A stretch of DNA of 50,733 bases, taken from assembly GCA_015232335.1 (NCBI GenBank), contig JADFZV010000023.1, forward strand, positions 1-50,733, in the 5' to 3' direction. The position numbers and the translations under genes are program-made. Position 1 is the first letter of the stretch; each line of letters begins with the position of its first letter. The stretch comes from Alphaproteobacteria bacterium (GTDB lineage Bacteria; Pseudomonadota; Alphaproteobacteria; Rhodospirillales; WMHbin7). This document shows positions 1 through 10,419 of this stretch, in pieces. Below the pieces are notes generated by a model. The model had not been told where the DNA came from. It did no database searches and saw nothing but the letters and a program-made list of their open reading frames with translations.

Positions 1-2
1 AT

Positions 3-449
3 TCCTCAAGCTTGCCAAAGATGAAGAATCCTGTGCCCGGCGGCATCGTTAGAAAAATGGACGGCTGGGGAGAGGGACGTTTCGGCGCAGGTCGGGTGGG
101 CCACATGCATCGCGGTGTTGATATCGTTGTGAGGCCCGGCCAGACCGTTCAAAGTCCTGTCGATGGCAAGGTCGTGCGAACTGATGTCAAGCCTTACAAG
201 GACGATTCCTCTTACCGAGGCGTCGAGATTGAAACCTCGGACGGACATAAGGTTAAGTTGTTCTACTTGAAGCCTGAAGTCTTACCGGGAACCACCGTCA
301 AGGCTGGCGAACCCATAGGAACCGCACAGGATGTTTCAAAGAAGTATCCTGACAACGGAAATGGCCCCATGACGCCACATGTTCATGTCGAGGTCTGGAA
401 AGGAGGCAAACCTGTCGATCCAACGGATAGTGTTTTTGGAAGGAAGTAA
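3..449 (+). CDS. M23 family (LytM-like) metallopeptidase, 5' end outside window
   Basis: The product matches the C-terminal catalytic domain of M23 zinc endopeptidases, which cut peptide crosslinks in peptidoglycan. The zinc ligands are visible as HRGVD (H-x3-D) and the later HVHVEV (HxH), with the usual beta-rich stretch between them. The frame is open to the window edge and no signal peptide is visible, so the real start is probably upstream. The internal TTG at 12 and ATG at 21 have no clear ribosome binding site. A short C-terminal tail follows the HxH strand, as is normal for the family. The substrate and the rest of the operon cannot be seen. Confidence 0.75.
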   Translation, partial: SSSLPKMKNPVPGGIVRKMDGWGEGRFGAGRVGHMHRGVDIVVRPGQTVQSPVDGKVVRTDVKPYKDDSSYRGVEIETSDGHKVKLFYLKPEVLPGTTVKAGEPIGTAQDVSKKYPDNGNGPMTPHVHVEVWKGGKPVDPTDSVFGRK

Positions 450-459
450 CGGTTAACGT

Positions 460-520
460 TGAGGGAGAGGTTCAGACTTGCACTCAATTGCAATAAACCT
501 AACCTCTCCCTCACTTTTCG
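460..520 (+). terminator. Long-loop hairpin after the M23 gene
   Basis: TGAGGGAGAGGTT (460-472) is the exact reverse complement of AACCTCTCCCTCA (501-513), giving a 13-bp stem with a 28-nt loop, followed by CTTTTCG. It sits 11 bp past the M23 stop codon and probably ends that transcript. The loop is long and the T-run short, so it could instead be a processing or stability structure. Confidence 0.45.
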
Positions 521-610
521 CAACTTCTGCAAAAGAACCGGAGCATTCTTGACTGTCCAGGGAACTCAGCTATAGGTTGGTTTGCTTTGCGTTGAGAAAG
601 GGGATCGAGC

Positions 611-757
611 GTGCGCCAATTCAATCTCCATATCTCGGCGGCAATCACTGTTCTCCTCCTCTTCTGTGGGACGGCAGGAGCTGCCGACAGATCACAGGAT
701 AAATATTGGACGTTCTTGAAAACTGCTCTTCCACCCAGCCCTTATGCGTCGAGATGA
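611..757 (+). pseudogene. Signal-peptide-coding 5' end of the gene at 706-1413, out of frame
   Basis: A GTG at 611, preceded by AAAGGGGATC at good spacing, opens a 48-codon frame. It encodes a convincing Sec signal peptide: a hydrophobic core (AAITVLLLFC) and then an AGAA cleavage region. The frame stops at 755-757, while a long frame of the same character begins at 703 one base out of register. One extra base near 716-721 would join them and give FLENCSSTQ across the junction. This is therefore best read as the 5' part of one secreted-protein gene broken by a one-base deletion, real or a sequencing error. Confidence 0.5.
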
Positions 758-1413
758 AGGGCAATCTGAACTGGTCGGGTGAACGCCAGTTCGACGTTTT
801 CAAACACCCTTCCGTTCGCCACGCCAAGTCCAGGCGCAAAAGTGACCCGGACTACTATCCGATTTTGATTAGGGTTATGGGGCGTCTGGAAGGCGGCCCG
901 GTCGAAACATACTTCCTGCGTTTGACCTATCCCAACGATCTTCTTAACTGCAACGATTTCTCAGCCGCACTCGTCGGCAGACATCAAGATGGCCGGGGTA
1001 TTCTTCTGACCCGGCAAGGCCGGTTCGAGACGACATCGTCAGAAATCAAGTGGGGAGACAAGGATGGATCGGTTGTCGTTTCGGATGACGGCAAGCAAAT
1101 CGTCCACATCATCGCCCCCGGCTGGGAATCCTCTGTTTGGAAAATGAAACCTGTCTTCAAGCCGGATGGGCATGTCCTTTGGCGCAAGGGAAAGCTCTGC
1201 CTGGATATCGATACGGACGGCATGTTCGAGCGTAGGAACGCAAAGGAATGCGAGGGGGACGGGCCGATACCCGCCAGTGATGCTGAAATCAAGGAGCTTA
1301 GACGTTCCGTTCCGCCCGATATCCGCGAGGGACTTGATAAAAGTGAATACGAAACCCTGCGTCAGCCCAGCACCCGGTGGATGATACTTCTTTGGGGGAT
1401 CGCCTGCACGTAA
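706..1413 (+). CDS. Secreted protein of unknown function, body of a frameshifted gene
   Basis: I do not recognise this family. The 235-residue frame is rich in short beta-strand-like segments (for example YFLRLTYP and VLWRKGKLCLDIDTDGMF), has several cysteines and no membrane segment. The only start in this frame is a TTG at 706 with no ribosome binding site. The adjacent frame, from GTG 611, supplies a signal peptide and a good ribosome binding site. The intact protein would be about 265 residues and exported. The context (an M23 peptidase gene upstream, a LysR/trxB block convergent downstream) gives no functional clue. Confidence 0.55.
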   Translation: MDVLENCSSTQPLCVEMKGNLNWSGERQFDVFKHPSVRHAKSRRKSDPDYYPILIRVMGRLEGGPVETYFLRLTYPNDLLNCNDFSAALVGRHQDGRGILLTRQGRFETTSSEIKWGDKDGSVVVSDDGKQIVHIIAPGWESSVWKMKPVFKPDGHVLWRKGKLCLDIDTDGMFERRNAKECEGDGPIPASDAEIKELRRSVPPDIREGLDKSEYETLRQPSTRWMILLWGIACT

Positions 1414-1446
1414 CGATGCGAACGTGTGACCTTCAGGGTCAAGCCC

Positions 1447-2348
1447 TCACCCTTTATGCAGCTCGGCGATCTTGCGCAGCAGGAAGTCGCGGAAAACCGC
1501 GATCCGCTTGGAATTCTTGAGTTCTTCGGGGTACACGAAATAGGCCTCGATGGGCGGGCCTTCCAGTTCGGGCAGCACCTCGACCAGATTATGCGCCTCG
1601 TGCGACATGTAGTCGGGCAGAGCGGCCAATCCCAGGCCCGACATCACGGCCTTGAAGATGCCGTAGATATTATTGACGGTCAGTGCTGCGCGCCTTGGCT
1701 TGGCGGGGTCGGCCCCGGCCTCCAGAAGCCAGTTGACGTCGGCGATGGGCAGGGTTCCCACATCGCCGTAAACGATAAGGCGATGCTTATCAAGATCGGC
1801 CGGCGTACGCGGCATGCCGTACTTTTTCAAATACTCGGGCGCGGCATAGACGCGATGGCGCATGGTCATCAAATGACGCTGCACCAGATCAAGTTGGCGG
1901 GGTGGCTGCATGCGGATGGCGACGTCGGCCTGACGCATCGACAGATCCAGCTCGCCATCGTCCAACACCATGGACAAGGTGATATCGGGATAAAGATCCA
2001 GAAACTCGCGGATACGCGGCGTCAGCCACAGCGTTCCAAAGGCCACAGTGGTGGTGATCTTCAAGGGGCCTTGCGGATGATCCTTGCTTTCCGCCAATTG
2101 CGCCTCGGTCATCGCCAACTTGGCAAAAACCTCCCTGGCCGTGCGGAACAGCAGTTCGCCATGCTCGGTCAGAATCAAGCCCCGCGCATGGCGATGGAAC
2201 AAGGTAACGCCCAGGCTTTCCTCAAGCGCGCTGATCTGGCGGCTGACGGCGGACTGGCTGAGATTCAAGGACTCGCCCGCATGGGTGAAGCTGCCCGCTT
2301 CCGCCACAGCGTGAAAGACCCGAAGCTTGTCCCAGTCCATGCCGGTCA

Positions 2349-2349
<1 letters not shown>
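1447..2349 (-). CDS. LysR-family transcriptional regulator
   Basis: The 300-residue product has the LysR layout: an N-terminal winged helix-turn-helix (about residues 5-65, with FHAVAEAGSFTHAGESLNLS and SAVSRQISALEE), then a periplasmic-binding-protein-type effector domain from about residue 95 to the end. The ATG at 2349 overlaps the trxB stop by one base (TGATG), so the two genes are translationally coupled. An alternative ATG lies at 2340. The effector is unknown. LysR proteins usually act on a divergent or neighbouring gene, and here the regulator is instead co-transcribed behind trxB, which suggests redox-related control. This is inference only. Confidence 0.9.
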
Positions 2350-3398
<1,049 letters not shown>

Positions 3399-3425
3399 CT
3401 AAACCGCGCATCTGCCAATAATGGC

Positions 3426-4049
3426 CTACAGATCCTTGGCGTGCTTGGCCAGATAGTCGGCCACACCATTGGGATTGGCCTTCATGCCGGGCTTGCCCTT
3501 GTTCCAGCCAGCCGGGCAGACTTCGCCATTTTCCTCGTTGAACTGCAGCGCATCAACCAGACGCAGTGCCTCGTCAACATTGCGGCCCAAGGGCAGATTG
3601 TTGACATGCTGGGACTGCACAACGCCGTTCTTGTCGATCAGGAAGGTGCCGCGGAGCGCCATGCCGCCCGGCAGTTGAACACCATAGCTCTTGCAGATCG
3701 ACTGCGTAATATCGGCCACCATGGGGAACTGGACATTGCCCAGCCCACCCTTCTCGACCGGCGTGTTCTTCCAGGCCAGATGGGTGAAGTGCGAATCGAT
3801 CGACACGCCAACAACCTTGGTTTTGCGCTCCTCGAAGGCCTTCAGACGGTGATCGTGCGCCAGGATTTCCGAGGGGCAGACGAAGGTGAAATCGAGCGGC
3901 CAAAAGAAAACCAGGCCGTAGCTGCCCGCCAGATAGGCCTTCAGATTGAAGGACGGATTGATTTCGTTGCTGGGCATCACGGCCGGGGCGGTGAAATCAG
4001 GGGCGGGCTTTCCGACAAGGACGCCGACAGAGGTGCAGCATTCGGACAT
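3426..4049 (-). CDS. Typical 2-Cys peroxiredoxin (AhpC/TSA family)
   Basis: Thiol peroxidase that reduces hydrogen and organic peroxides. The peroxidatic cysteine lies in FTFVCPSE (about residue 60) and the resolving cysteine in GEVCPAGW near the C-terminus, with the conserved PLDFTF loop and an arginine in RGTFLID. The 207-residue length fits the Prx1/AhpC group. The start at 4049 has an AGGAGAG ribosome binding site; a longer frame would add 23 residues with no support. The gene stands alone, divergent from an Lrp regulator, with trxB next downstream. Its 237-bp upstream gap holds a perfect AT-rich palindrome that could be an operator. Confidence 0.92.
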   Translation of the reverse strand: MSECCTSVGVLVGKPAPDFTAPAVMPSNEINPSFNLKAYLAGSYGLVFFWPLDFTFVCPSEILAHDHRLKAFEERKTKVVGVSIDSHFTHLAWKNTPVEKGGLGNVQFPMVADITQSICKSYGVQLPGGMALRGTFLIDKNGVVQSQHVNNLPLGRNVDEALRLVDALQFNEENGEVCPAGWNKGKPGMKANPNGVADYLAKHAKDL

Positions 4050-4124
4050 GAGGAATCTCTCCTGAATGATCGATGGGAAATACGGTAAAAATTTAGGCGC
4101 GGCTAAACGCAAAAACAAGAGTTG

Positions 4125-4140
4125 TTTTAGATTTCTAAAA
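4125..4140. promoter_or_regulatory. 16-bp perfect palindrome, possible operator
   Basis: TTTTAGATTTCTAAAA is a perfect inverted repeat 76 bp upstream of the peroxiredoxin start, in the shared divergent region with the Lrp gene. It resembles an iron-responsive Irr box (TTTAGAA...TTCTAAA) but with a shorter spacer. It could also be a site for the adjacent Lrp protein, whose family favours AT-rich palindromes. Confidence 0.35.
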
Positions 4141-4286
4141 TATCGTATAGGCCGTTGAGTTATAAGATAACAATAGAGAAACTGATCTGTGAAGCCTTCG
4201 TTGCATCTGCGAATAGGCTTGGCGGATCACTTCCGGCATTGTAATATAATTTCAGAATCACAGGGGCTGACATTCCAAGGATTGCT

Positions 4287-4805
4287 ATGCAACGGGTTAA
4301 GCTGGACAGGATCGACCGGCGCATTCTGCATGATTTGCAGGAAGATGGCCGGATGACAAACGTCGAATTGGCAAAAAGGGCGGGGATTTCCGCGCCACCT
4401 TGCCTGCGCCGCGTACGGGCGCTTGAGGAAGCGGGCTTTATTCGGGGCTATCACGCCGAGGTGGACCCCCAGGCCTTGGGGTATCACGTCACCGTCTTTG
4501 CGCATGTCGGACTCTCCAGCCAGGCCGATCATGACCTGAAGGCCTTCGAGGCGCTGGTAGATACTTGGCCCGAGGTCCGTGAATGCCACATGTTGGCGGG
4601 TGAAACCGACTTTCTGCTCAAGGTGGTGGCGGTCGATTGGGATGCCTATCAGAAATTTCTGACCACCCAGTTGACGGCAGCACCCAATGTCAGCCACGTC
4701 AAATCCGCCCTGGCCATCCGCAATTCCAAAATGGAGCCCGGCGTTCCGGTCGATCTGCATGTCGAGGACGAGACCGTCTCCGAGACCGCCATCCACGCCG
4801 CCTGA
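4287..4805 (+). CDS. Lrp/AsnC-family transcriptional regulator
   Basis: The 172-residue product has an N-terminal helix-turn-helix (about residues 5-60, with LDRIDRRILHDLQEDGRMTN and LAKRAGIS) and a C-terminal RAM effector domain (about 70-150) that normally forms oligomers and binds amino acids. This is the standard Lrp layout. It is divergent from the peroxiredoxin gene, and its stop codon overlaps the start of the next gene (TGATG), so the glycosyltransferase is translationally coupled to it. An extra acidic tail of about 15 residues follows the RAM domain. The ligand and targets are unknown. Confidence 0.92.
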   Translation: MQRVKLDRIDRRILHDLQEDGRMTNVELAKRAGISAPPCLRRVRALEEAGFIRGYHAEVDPQALGYHVTVFAHVGLSSQADHDLKAFEALVDTWPEVRECHMLAGETDFLLKVVAVDWDAYQKFLTTQLTAAPNVSHVKSALAIRNSKMEPGVPVDLHVEDETVSETAIHAA

Positions 4806-5938
4806 TGCTTACCAGACGGCGCCTGCGCGCACTGGCCGATCCCTTCGCCTGGAAAGCCGGAGCTAGGTGCGCTGAGGGAAAGGTGCAAGAAGGTCTGCTG
4901 CTGATCGAAGCGGGCGGGCTTGGCGACGTGATGATGCTAAGCTGCCTGATCGATGCCTTCCGCCCCTTGGCGGATGCAGACGAACCCATCACTCTTCTTT
5001 TGCGCCGAGAATCGGCCAAGGCCGCTTTCACCCTGCCGCCCGATGTCCGTGTCGAGATCCGCGACTTCTACCGACTGATGACGGAAAGCCGCTATCGTTT
5101 CAGAACGCTGGCCGATCTACGTGCCCTGAATTTCCGCAAAGTGGTATCGCTCGATTGGCGCCGCCACCCCTGGATGGATGACGCGCTTCTGATGGCCACG
5201 GCGCACGGCAGCGCCTTTTCAGCCGCCTTTCATCCCAAGCCCTGGCCGAAATTCGGAAACGCTTTGGAAAAGAATGCCCGACGGCTGACCCAGCTTGTCG
5301 AAGCCCCCCGCCCGGCCAGCATGATCGAACGCTGGCTGTTTCTGGCCGAGGCCATTACAAGACAGCCCCCACCCATTCCGGTTCTGCGTCTTCACGAAAA
5401 GTTGCTGGCCGTTCCCGCCGAGCCCCTGGACAGGCCGACGATCCTCTTTTCGCCCTTCGCTTCCAGCCGCGACCGCCAACCTTTGCCGGATTTCTGGGAG
5501 GCCCTGGCCCTGGAATTCCAGGAATTCGATATCAAGTTGCTGGCGGGTCCGGGGGATATCGAGCGCAATCTTGATTTCGCCGGAATGGCAAGCCGCCTTG
5601 GCGTGATCGAGCGCCCCTTTCCCGATCTGCTGCCTCTGTTCAAGGCGGCAAGGCTTGTCATCGCCACCGACAGTGCCACCATGCATCTGGCCTCGCTGTC
5701 GGGTGTGCCCACGTTGTCTTTATCGGCGGCGGCTTATCAGGGCGAGGTGCTGCCCCACGCCAAGGCCTATGCGCCCGCCAATCTCAAAGTGATGGTGGCC
5801 GACATGCCCTGCAAGGGCTGCATCGGCGACTGTACGCTGCCCTTCAGGGGCGAGCGCTACGAATGCGTGGCCCGCCTGGACGTCAACGAAACGGTTAAGC
5901 TGGCCAACGAGATGCTGAAAACAGCGCCCGACGCCTGA
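4805..5938 (+). CDS. Glycosyltransferase family 9 (heptosyltransferase-like)
   Basis: The 377-residue product resembles GT9 enzymes such as the lipopolysaccharide heptosyltransferases. The N-terminal domain carries LLIEAGGLGDVMM, matching the family's phosphate-loop-like GDxxM segment. The C-terminal nucleotide-sugar domain carries FSPFASSRDRQPLP and, near residue 285, LFKAARLVIATDSATMHLAS, the hallmark GT9 acceptor/donor motif. A cysteine cluster (CKGCIGDC) near the C-terminus is a variant feature also found in some GT9 proteins. The start at ATG 4805 overlaps the Lrp stop; a longer frame reads through the Lrp gene and is discounted. The sugar is unknown, and no other LPS genes are adjacent. 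Confidence 0.82.
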   Translation: MLTRRRLRALADPFAWKAGARCAEGKVQEGLLLIEAGGLGDVMMLSCLIDAFRPLADADEPITLLLRRESAKAAFTLPPDVRVEIRDFYRLMTESRYRFRTLADLRALNFRKVVSLDWRRHPWMDDALLMATAHGSAFSAAFHPKPWPKFGNALEKNARRLTQLVEAPRPASMIERWLFLAEAITRQPPPIPVLRLHEKLLAVPAEPLDRPTILFSPFASSRDRQPLPDFWEALALEFQEFDIKLLAGPGDIERNLDFAGMASRLGVIERPFPDLLPLFKAARLVIATDSATMHLASLSGVPTLSLSAAAYQGEVLPHAKAYAPANLKVMVADMPCKGCIGDCTLPFRGERYECVARLDVNETVKLANEMLKTAPDA

Positions 5939-6047
5939 GGGTCACACGATTGGAGCCCGTAGGGCGACTGGGGCCAACGGCCCCCGCGCACCGGTGTGCG
6001 CGTGAGCCAAGCGAGCGCAGGCGAGCGCCCAGCGCCTGAGGGTCACC
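5924..6047. repeat. Imperfect 23-bp direct repeat flanking a GC-rich spacer
   Basis: GCGCCCGACGCCTGAGGGTCAC at about 5924 recurs with two mismatches as GCGCCCAGCGCCTGAGGGTCAC at about 6025. The first copy contains the stop of the glycosyltransferase gene and the second the end of greA on the other strand. The spacer contains small hairpins (GGGGCC-AAC-GGCCCC and GCGCAC-CGGT-GTGCGC). It looks like an intergenic repeat inserted or duplicated between two convergent genes. No T-run is visible. Confidence 0.5.
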
Positions 6048-6516
6048 CGTATTTAACGTCGACGATCTCGTAGGAACGGGTGCCCGACGGGCTCCGCACC
6101 TCGACGGTGTCGCCCAGCTTCTTGGCGATCAGGGCGCGGGCCAGCGGCGAATGAACGGAAATAAGGCCCTTTGAGATATCCGATTCATGCGCGCCTACGA
6201 TGCTGTAGGTGGGTTCGTCATCCGAATCCTCGTCAGCCAGTTTGACCGTGGCGCCAAAGCGCACGACATCGCCCGAGAACTGCTTGGGATCGATCACCTG
6301 GGCGCGGCTGACAATATCTTCCAACTCGGCGATGCGCCCTTCGATAAAGCTCTGGCGTTCGCGCGCGGCATGGTATTCCGCATTCTCGGACAGATCGCCA
6401 TGCTCACGAGCCTCGGCGATGGCGCGAATCACGCCCGGGCGCTCGACGGCGCGCAGATTCCTCAATTCCTCTTCGAGACGGGTCAACCCGTCTGGCGTCA
6501 TCGGTATCTTTTCCAT
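6043..6516 (-). CDS. greA: Transcription elongation factor GreA
   Basis: GreA rescues backtracked RNA polymerase by stimulating cleavage of the transcript 3' end. The 157-residue product has the N-terminal coiled-coil hairpin (about residues 1-75, with LTRLEEELRNL and the acidic-tip region SENAEYHAARE) and a C-terminal FKBP-like domain ending in the GTRSYEIVDVKYG signature. The start at 6516 gives MEKIPMTPDGL, the normal GreA N-terminus. A 12-residue longer frame has no support. It is 90 bp downstream of carB on the same strand, a pairing common in alphaproteobacteria. Confidence 0.95.
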   Translation of the reverse strand: MEKIPMTPDGLTRLEEELRNLRAVERPGVIRAIAEAREHGDLSENAEYHAARERQSFIEGRIAELEDIVSRAQVIDPKQFSGDVVRFGATVKLADEDSDDEPTYSIVGAHESDISKGLISVHSPLARALIAKKLGDTVEVRSPSGTRSYEIVDVKYG

Positions 6517-6605
6517 TCCGGCCCCCTGCCGTCCGTAGGATAGAAAATGCAAACACCACGTTCTCCCTTCGGCAGGCGCCGATGGGGCCGTTCTTTTGGG
6601 GTATC

Positions 6606-9600
6606 TTAAGACGCCTTGAAGTAGGCCTGCAAGGGGGCGACATCAAGGCGGCCCTTGATCAGGGCCTCGATGGCCCCCGCCGCCGCCCTGGCTCCGGCCA
6701 TGGTGGTGTAGTGGGCAATGTTGTTAATCAAGGCCGTACGGCGAATTCCGAAGCTGTCGGCCAGGGCCTGAGCACCCTCGGTCGTATTGATAACAAGTTG
6801 CACCTGGCCCGAGAGCATGGCGTCCACGCAATGGGGCCTTCCTTCCAAAACCTTGTTGACCACGCCGACCTCAAGCCCCTGCTCGGCCAGATAGGCCGCC
6901 GTGCCACAGGTAGCGATCAGCTTGAAGCCCATGGCAGAGAGGCTGCGTCCCACCTCGGCCGCCGCCGGTTTGTCGCTTTCGCGCACCGAGATGAACACCG
7001 TGCCCTGGCAGGGCAGATTGGTTCCGGCGGCAATCTGCGACTTGGCGAAGGCCACCGGGAAATTAAAGTCCAGCCCCATGACCTCGCCGGTCGATTTCAT
7101 TTCAGGCCCCAGCACGATATCGACATCGGCAAAGCGGGCGAAGGGGAACACCGCCTCCTTGACCGCCACATGCGCCAGCGTTTTTTCGACAAGGCCGAAC
7201 GAGGCCAGGCTTTCTCCCGCCATGACGCGGCTGGCAATTTTGGCCACCGCGACACCCGTCGCCTTGGCGACGAAGGGAACCGTGCGGCTGGCCCGGGGAT
7301 TGACCTCCAGGATATAGATCGTACCGTCCTTGACGGCGAACTGAATATTCATCAGCCCCTTGACGTTAAGTCCCAGAGCCAGGGCGCGGGCCTGGACCTT
7401 TAATTCGGCAATGATGGCGGGCGATAGCGAGAAGGGCGGCAGCGAGCAGGCGGAATCGCCCGAATGAATGCCCGCTTCCTCGATATGCTCCATGATCCCG
7501 GCCACGAAAACATCCTTGCCATCTGAAATGGCGTCGAGATCGATTTCGGTGGCGTCTTGAAGATAGGAATCGACCAGCACCGGATTGTCGCCCGACACTT
7601 TGACGGCGTCGCGCATGTAAAGGGCCAGTTCCTCGTCGTCATGAACGATGCGCATGGCGCGCCCGCCCAACACATAGGAGGGACGGATCACCACCGGATA
7701 GCCGATGCGGTGCGCCGCCGCCAGGGCCTCCTCGTGCGAAGTGGCGGTGCCGTTGGCGGGCTGAAGCAGTTTCAGGCGCTCCAAGAGCTGCTGGAAGCGC
7801 TGACGGTCCTCGGCCAGATCGATGGCGTCGGGCGAGGTGCCAAGAATGGGAATCCCCGCATCTTCCAGGGCCTGTGACAGCTTCAAGGGTGTTTGGCCGC
7901 CCAACTGGACGATGACGCCCAGAAGGGTTCCGCATCTTTGCTCGACCTTGGCGACTTCGATCACATCCTCGGCGGTCAGAGGCTCGAAATAAAGACGGTC
8001 CGAGGTGTCGTAGTCGGTGGAGACGGTTTCCGGATTGCAGTTGACCATGATGGTTTCGATGCCCGCCTCGTCCAGCGCATAGGCGGCATGAACGCAGCAA
8101 TAATCGAATTCGATACCCTGGCCGATGCGGTTGGGTCCGCCGCCCAGAATTATCACCTTCCTGCGATCGCTGGGAAGGGCCTCGCATTCGGCTGCGCTGA
8201 TGCCGTCGCCTTCGTAGGTCGAATACATATAGGCGGTGGAAGAGGCGAATTCTCCGGCACAGGTGTCGATGCGCTTATAGACCGGATGCACGTTCAAGAC
8301 ATCGCGACGGAAGGCGACTTCGGTAAGCGTTTTGCCGGACAGCTTGGAAAGTCTGGCATCCGAGAATCCCATGGCCTTCAGCTTCAAAAGCTCGCGGGCA
8401 TCGCCAGGCAGACCCTTGGCCTTGACGCCCTCCTCGGCTTTGACGATGGCTTCGATCTGGCGAAGGAACCAGGGATCGTAGGCCGAGGCGGCATGAATTT
8501 CCTCAACGCTTAATCCCAGGCGGAAGGCCTGGGCGATGACCAGCAAACGGTCGGGCCGGAATTTCGACAATTGCGCCTTGACGGCATCCTTGCCGGTACC
8601 GCCTTCGATTTCCAGTTCATCCAGCCCGGAAAGCCCGGTCTCCATCGAGCGCAGACCTTTTTGCAGGGACTCGGCAAAACAGCGGCCCACGCTCATGGCC
8701 TCGCCCACCGACTTCATCGAGGTGGAGAGAATGGCCTGTGCGCCTGGGAATTTCTCGAAGGTGAAGCGGGGAATCTTGGTGACGACGTAATCGATGGTAG
8801 GTTCGAACGAGGCGGGCGTCACACCCGTGATGTCGTTGGCCAGTTCGTCAAGCGTGTAGCCCACGGCCAGCTTGGCCGCCACCTTGGCGATGGGAAAACC
8901 CGTGGCCTTCGAGGCCAATGCGCTTGAGCGCGACACGCGGGGATTCATCTCGATCACCACCATGCGCCCATTCTTGGGATTGACCGCGAACTGCACGTTC
9001 GATCCGCCGGTATCGACACCGATCTCGCGCAAGGTAGCGATCGAGGCATCGCGCATGATCTGATATTCCTTGTCGGTCAGCGTCAGCGCCGGAGCGACAG
9101 TGATCGAATCGCCGGTATGCACACCCATGGGGTCGATATTTTCGATCGAGCAGATGATGATGCAATTGTCGGCATGATCACGCACCACCTCCATCTCGAA
9201 TTCCTTCCAGCCCAGCACCGATTCCTCGATCAGCACTTCATGGACCGGCGAGGCGGCCAAGCCGCCCGCCACGATCTGCTCGAACTCCTCGGTATTGTAG
9301 GCGATGCCGCCGCCGGTCCCGGCCAGGGTGAAACTGGGCCGGATGATGGCGGGCAGCCCCACCATCTTCAAAGCCTCGCGGGCTTCGGCCAGCGTCTTTA
9401 CCATCTGGCTTTTCGGGCTTTCCAGCCCGATCTTGGTCATGGCCTCGCGAAACAACAGGCGATCCTCTGCCTTGGCGATCACATCGCGCTTGGCTCCGAT
9501 CATCTCGACATTGAGGCGTTCCAGAACGCCCTCGTCGGCCAGCGCCATGGCGGTATTGAGCGCCGTCTGCCCGCCCATGGTGGGAAGCAGCGCGTCGGGC

Positions 9601-9845
9601 CTTTCCTTCTCGATGATGCGGGTCACCATCTCGGTGGTGATGGGCTCGATATAGGTGGCGTCGGCCAATTCGGGATCGGTCATGATGGTGGCCGGGTTCG
9701 AATTGACCAGAATGACGCGATAGCCCTCCTCCTTCAGCGCCTTGCAGGCCTGGGCGCCGGAATAATCGAATTCGCAGGCCTGTCCGATCACGATAGGACC
9801 GGCCCCGATGATCATGATGGAGCGGATGTCTGTGCGCTTGGGCAT
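6606..9845 (-). CDS. carB: Carbamoyl-phosphate synthase large subunit
   Basis: The 1079-residue enzyme makes carbamoyl phosphate from bicarbonate, ATP and ammonia supplied by CarA, feeding arginine and pyrimidine synthesis. Its length is standard. Two homologous halves are visible: [20 protein letters not shown] starts the first ATP-grasp half and [17 protein letters not shown] starts the second near residue 560. The C-terminal MGS-like allosteric domain (from about 945) follows. Start 9845 is the ATG just before [13 protein letters not shown]; an 18-residue longer frame is discounted. carA is not in this window, so carA and carB are either separated or carA lies elsewhere; a 574-bp gap with repeats lies upstream. 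Confidence 0.97.
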   Translation of the reverse strand: MPKRTDIRSIMIIGAGPIVIGQACEFDYSGAQACKALKEEGYRVILVNSNPATIMTDPELADATYIEPITTEMVTRIIEKERPDALLPTMGGQTALNTAMALADEGVLERLNVEMIGAKRDVIAKAEDRLLFREAMTKIGLESPKSQMVKTLAEAREALKMVGLPAIIRPSFTLAGTGGGIAYNTEEFEQIVAGGLAASPVHEVLIEESVLGWKEFEMEVVRDHADNCIIICSIENIDPMGVHTGDSITVAPALTLTDKEYQIMRDASIATLREIGVDTGGSNVQFAVNPKNGRMVVIEMNPRVSRSSALASKATGFPIAKVAAKLAVGYTLDELANDITGVTPASFEPTIDYVVTKIPRFTFEKFPGAQAILSTSMKSVGEAMSVGRCFAESLQKGLRSMETGLSGLDELEIEGGTGKDAVKAQLSKFRPDRLLVIAQAFRLGLSVEEIHAASAYDPWFLRQIEAIVKAEEGVKAKGLPGDARELLKLKAMGFSDARLSKLSGKTLTEVAFRRDVLNVHPVYKRIDTCAGEFASSTAYMYSTYEGDGISAAECEALPSDRRKVIILGGGPNRIGQGIEFDYCCVHAAYALDEAGIETIMVNCNPETVSTDYDTSDRLYFEPLTAEDVIEVAKVEQRCGTLLGVIVQLGGQTPLKLSQALEDAGIPILGTSPDAIDLAEDRQRFQQLLERLKLLQPANGTATSHEEALAAAHRIGYPVVIRPSYVLGGRAMRIVHDDEELALYMRDAVKVSGDNPVLVDSYLQDATEIDLDAISDGKDVFVAGIMEHIEEAGIHSGDSACSLPPFSLSPAIIAELKVQARALALGLNVKGLMNIQFAVKDGTIYILEVNPRASRTVPFVAKATGVAVAKIASRVMAGESLASFGLVEKTLAHVAVKEAVFPFARFADVDIVLGPEMKSTGEVMGLDFNFPVAFAKSQIAAGTNLPCQGTVFISVRESDKPAAAEVGRSLSAMGFKLIATCGTAAYLAEQGLEVGVVNKVLEGRPHCVDAMLSGQVQLVINTTEGAQALADSFGIRRTALINNIAHYTTMAGARAAAGAIEALIKGRLDVAPLQAYFKAS

Positions 9846-9970
9846 GGTTGGCCTTCCGGACGGGCGTCTGATTTGGGCGCCACTAGATACCACGCCCACG
9901 TTTCATGGCAAGCCCCGGCGTTATTCTTTCGCACTTCGACGCGACAAATAGAAAAAGGCAAACATGATTC

Positions 9971-10087
9971 CTCACCCTGAGGAAGCCGCGAAGCGGCTGT
10001 CTCGAAGGGTGGGCGAGGGGGAAAAACCGAGCATTGACAGATATTCATCCTTCGAGACGGGCCTTCGGCCCTCCTCAGGATGAGGTG
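9971..10087. repeat. Dispersed intergenic hairpin pair (copy 1)
   Basis: Two imperfect hairpin units lie head to head at 9971-10018 and 10045-10087. The core is CATCCTTCGAGACGGGCC / TTCGGCCCTCCTCAGGATG or its reverse complement. The same pair of units recurs at 32289-32396. This type of CCTTCGAGAC...CTCAGGATGAGG element is a common dispersed repeat in alphaproteobacterial genomes. Confidence 0.75.
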
Positions 10088-10419
10088 AAAACTAAGTCGG
10101 CCAACTGGCTCAATCCCACATCAAACGTCGAAGAGCCTATTATTTAGGCTTTGGAGTTGAGGGGCTTGAAACAGACTTGACCAAGCCCGACTTAATCTTA
10201 AGTAAATATACTCATGTATTTTCCACAGTCTAATAACCTGATAACAACCGCATAATAACCCTACAATTTAATGCGTTGCTATATACATTATTTTTCTTGT
10301 TTCATTGTTGGAATCGAGTAGCGTTCCTGTTTTCAGCCCTTGGGGCAAGACGGCATTGCGGAACTCGACGGCTCGAAGGCCGGGGTGGTGGGACGCATTT
10401 CGCTGCAAAGGAGGCGTAG
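10088..10419. other. AT-rich intergenic region upstream of the binding-protein operon
   Basis: No gene is supported here. The stretch is noticeably AT-rich around 10190-10310 (for example CTATATACATTATTTTTC), compared with the GC-rich neighbours, and probably holds the promoter of the 10420 operon. A small hairpin (AGCCTA/TAGGCT, 10134-10150) is present. A GC-rich segment at 10340-10400 just before the start could fold, but I could not match it to a known riboswitch. Confidence 0.4.

Noticed and set aside
9117..9980. Plus-strand frame of 287 residues over carB
   Set aside because: It is antisense to carB and reflects high GC content; no family features or ribosome binding site were found.
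10340..10419. Possible c-di-GMP riboswitch upstream of the binding-protein operon
   Set aside because: GGGCAAGACGG and GGGACGCA fragments are reminiscent of GEMM-I, but their order and spacing do not fit and the tetraloop/receptor is missing.
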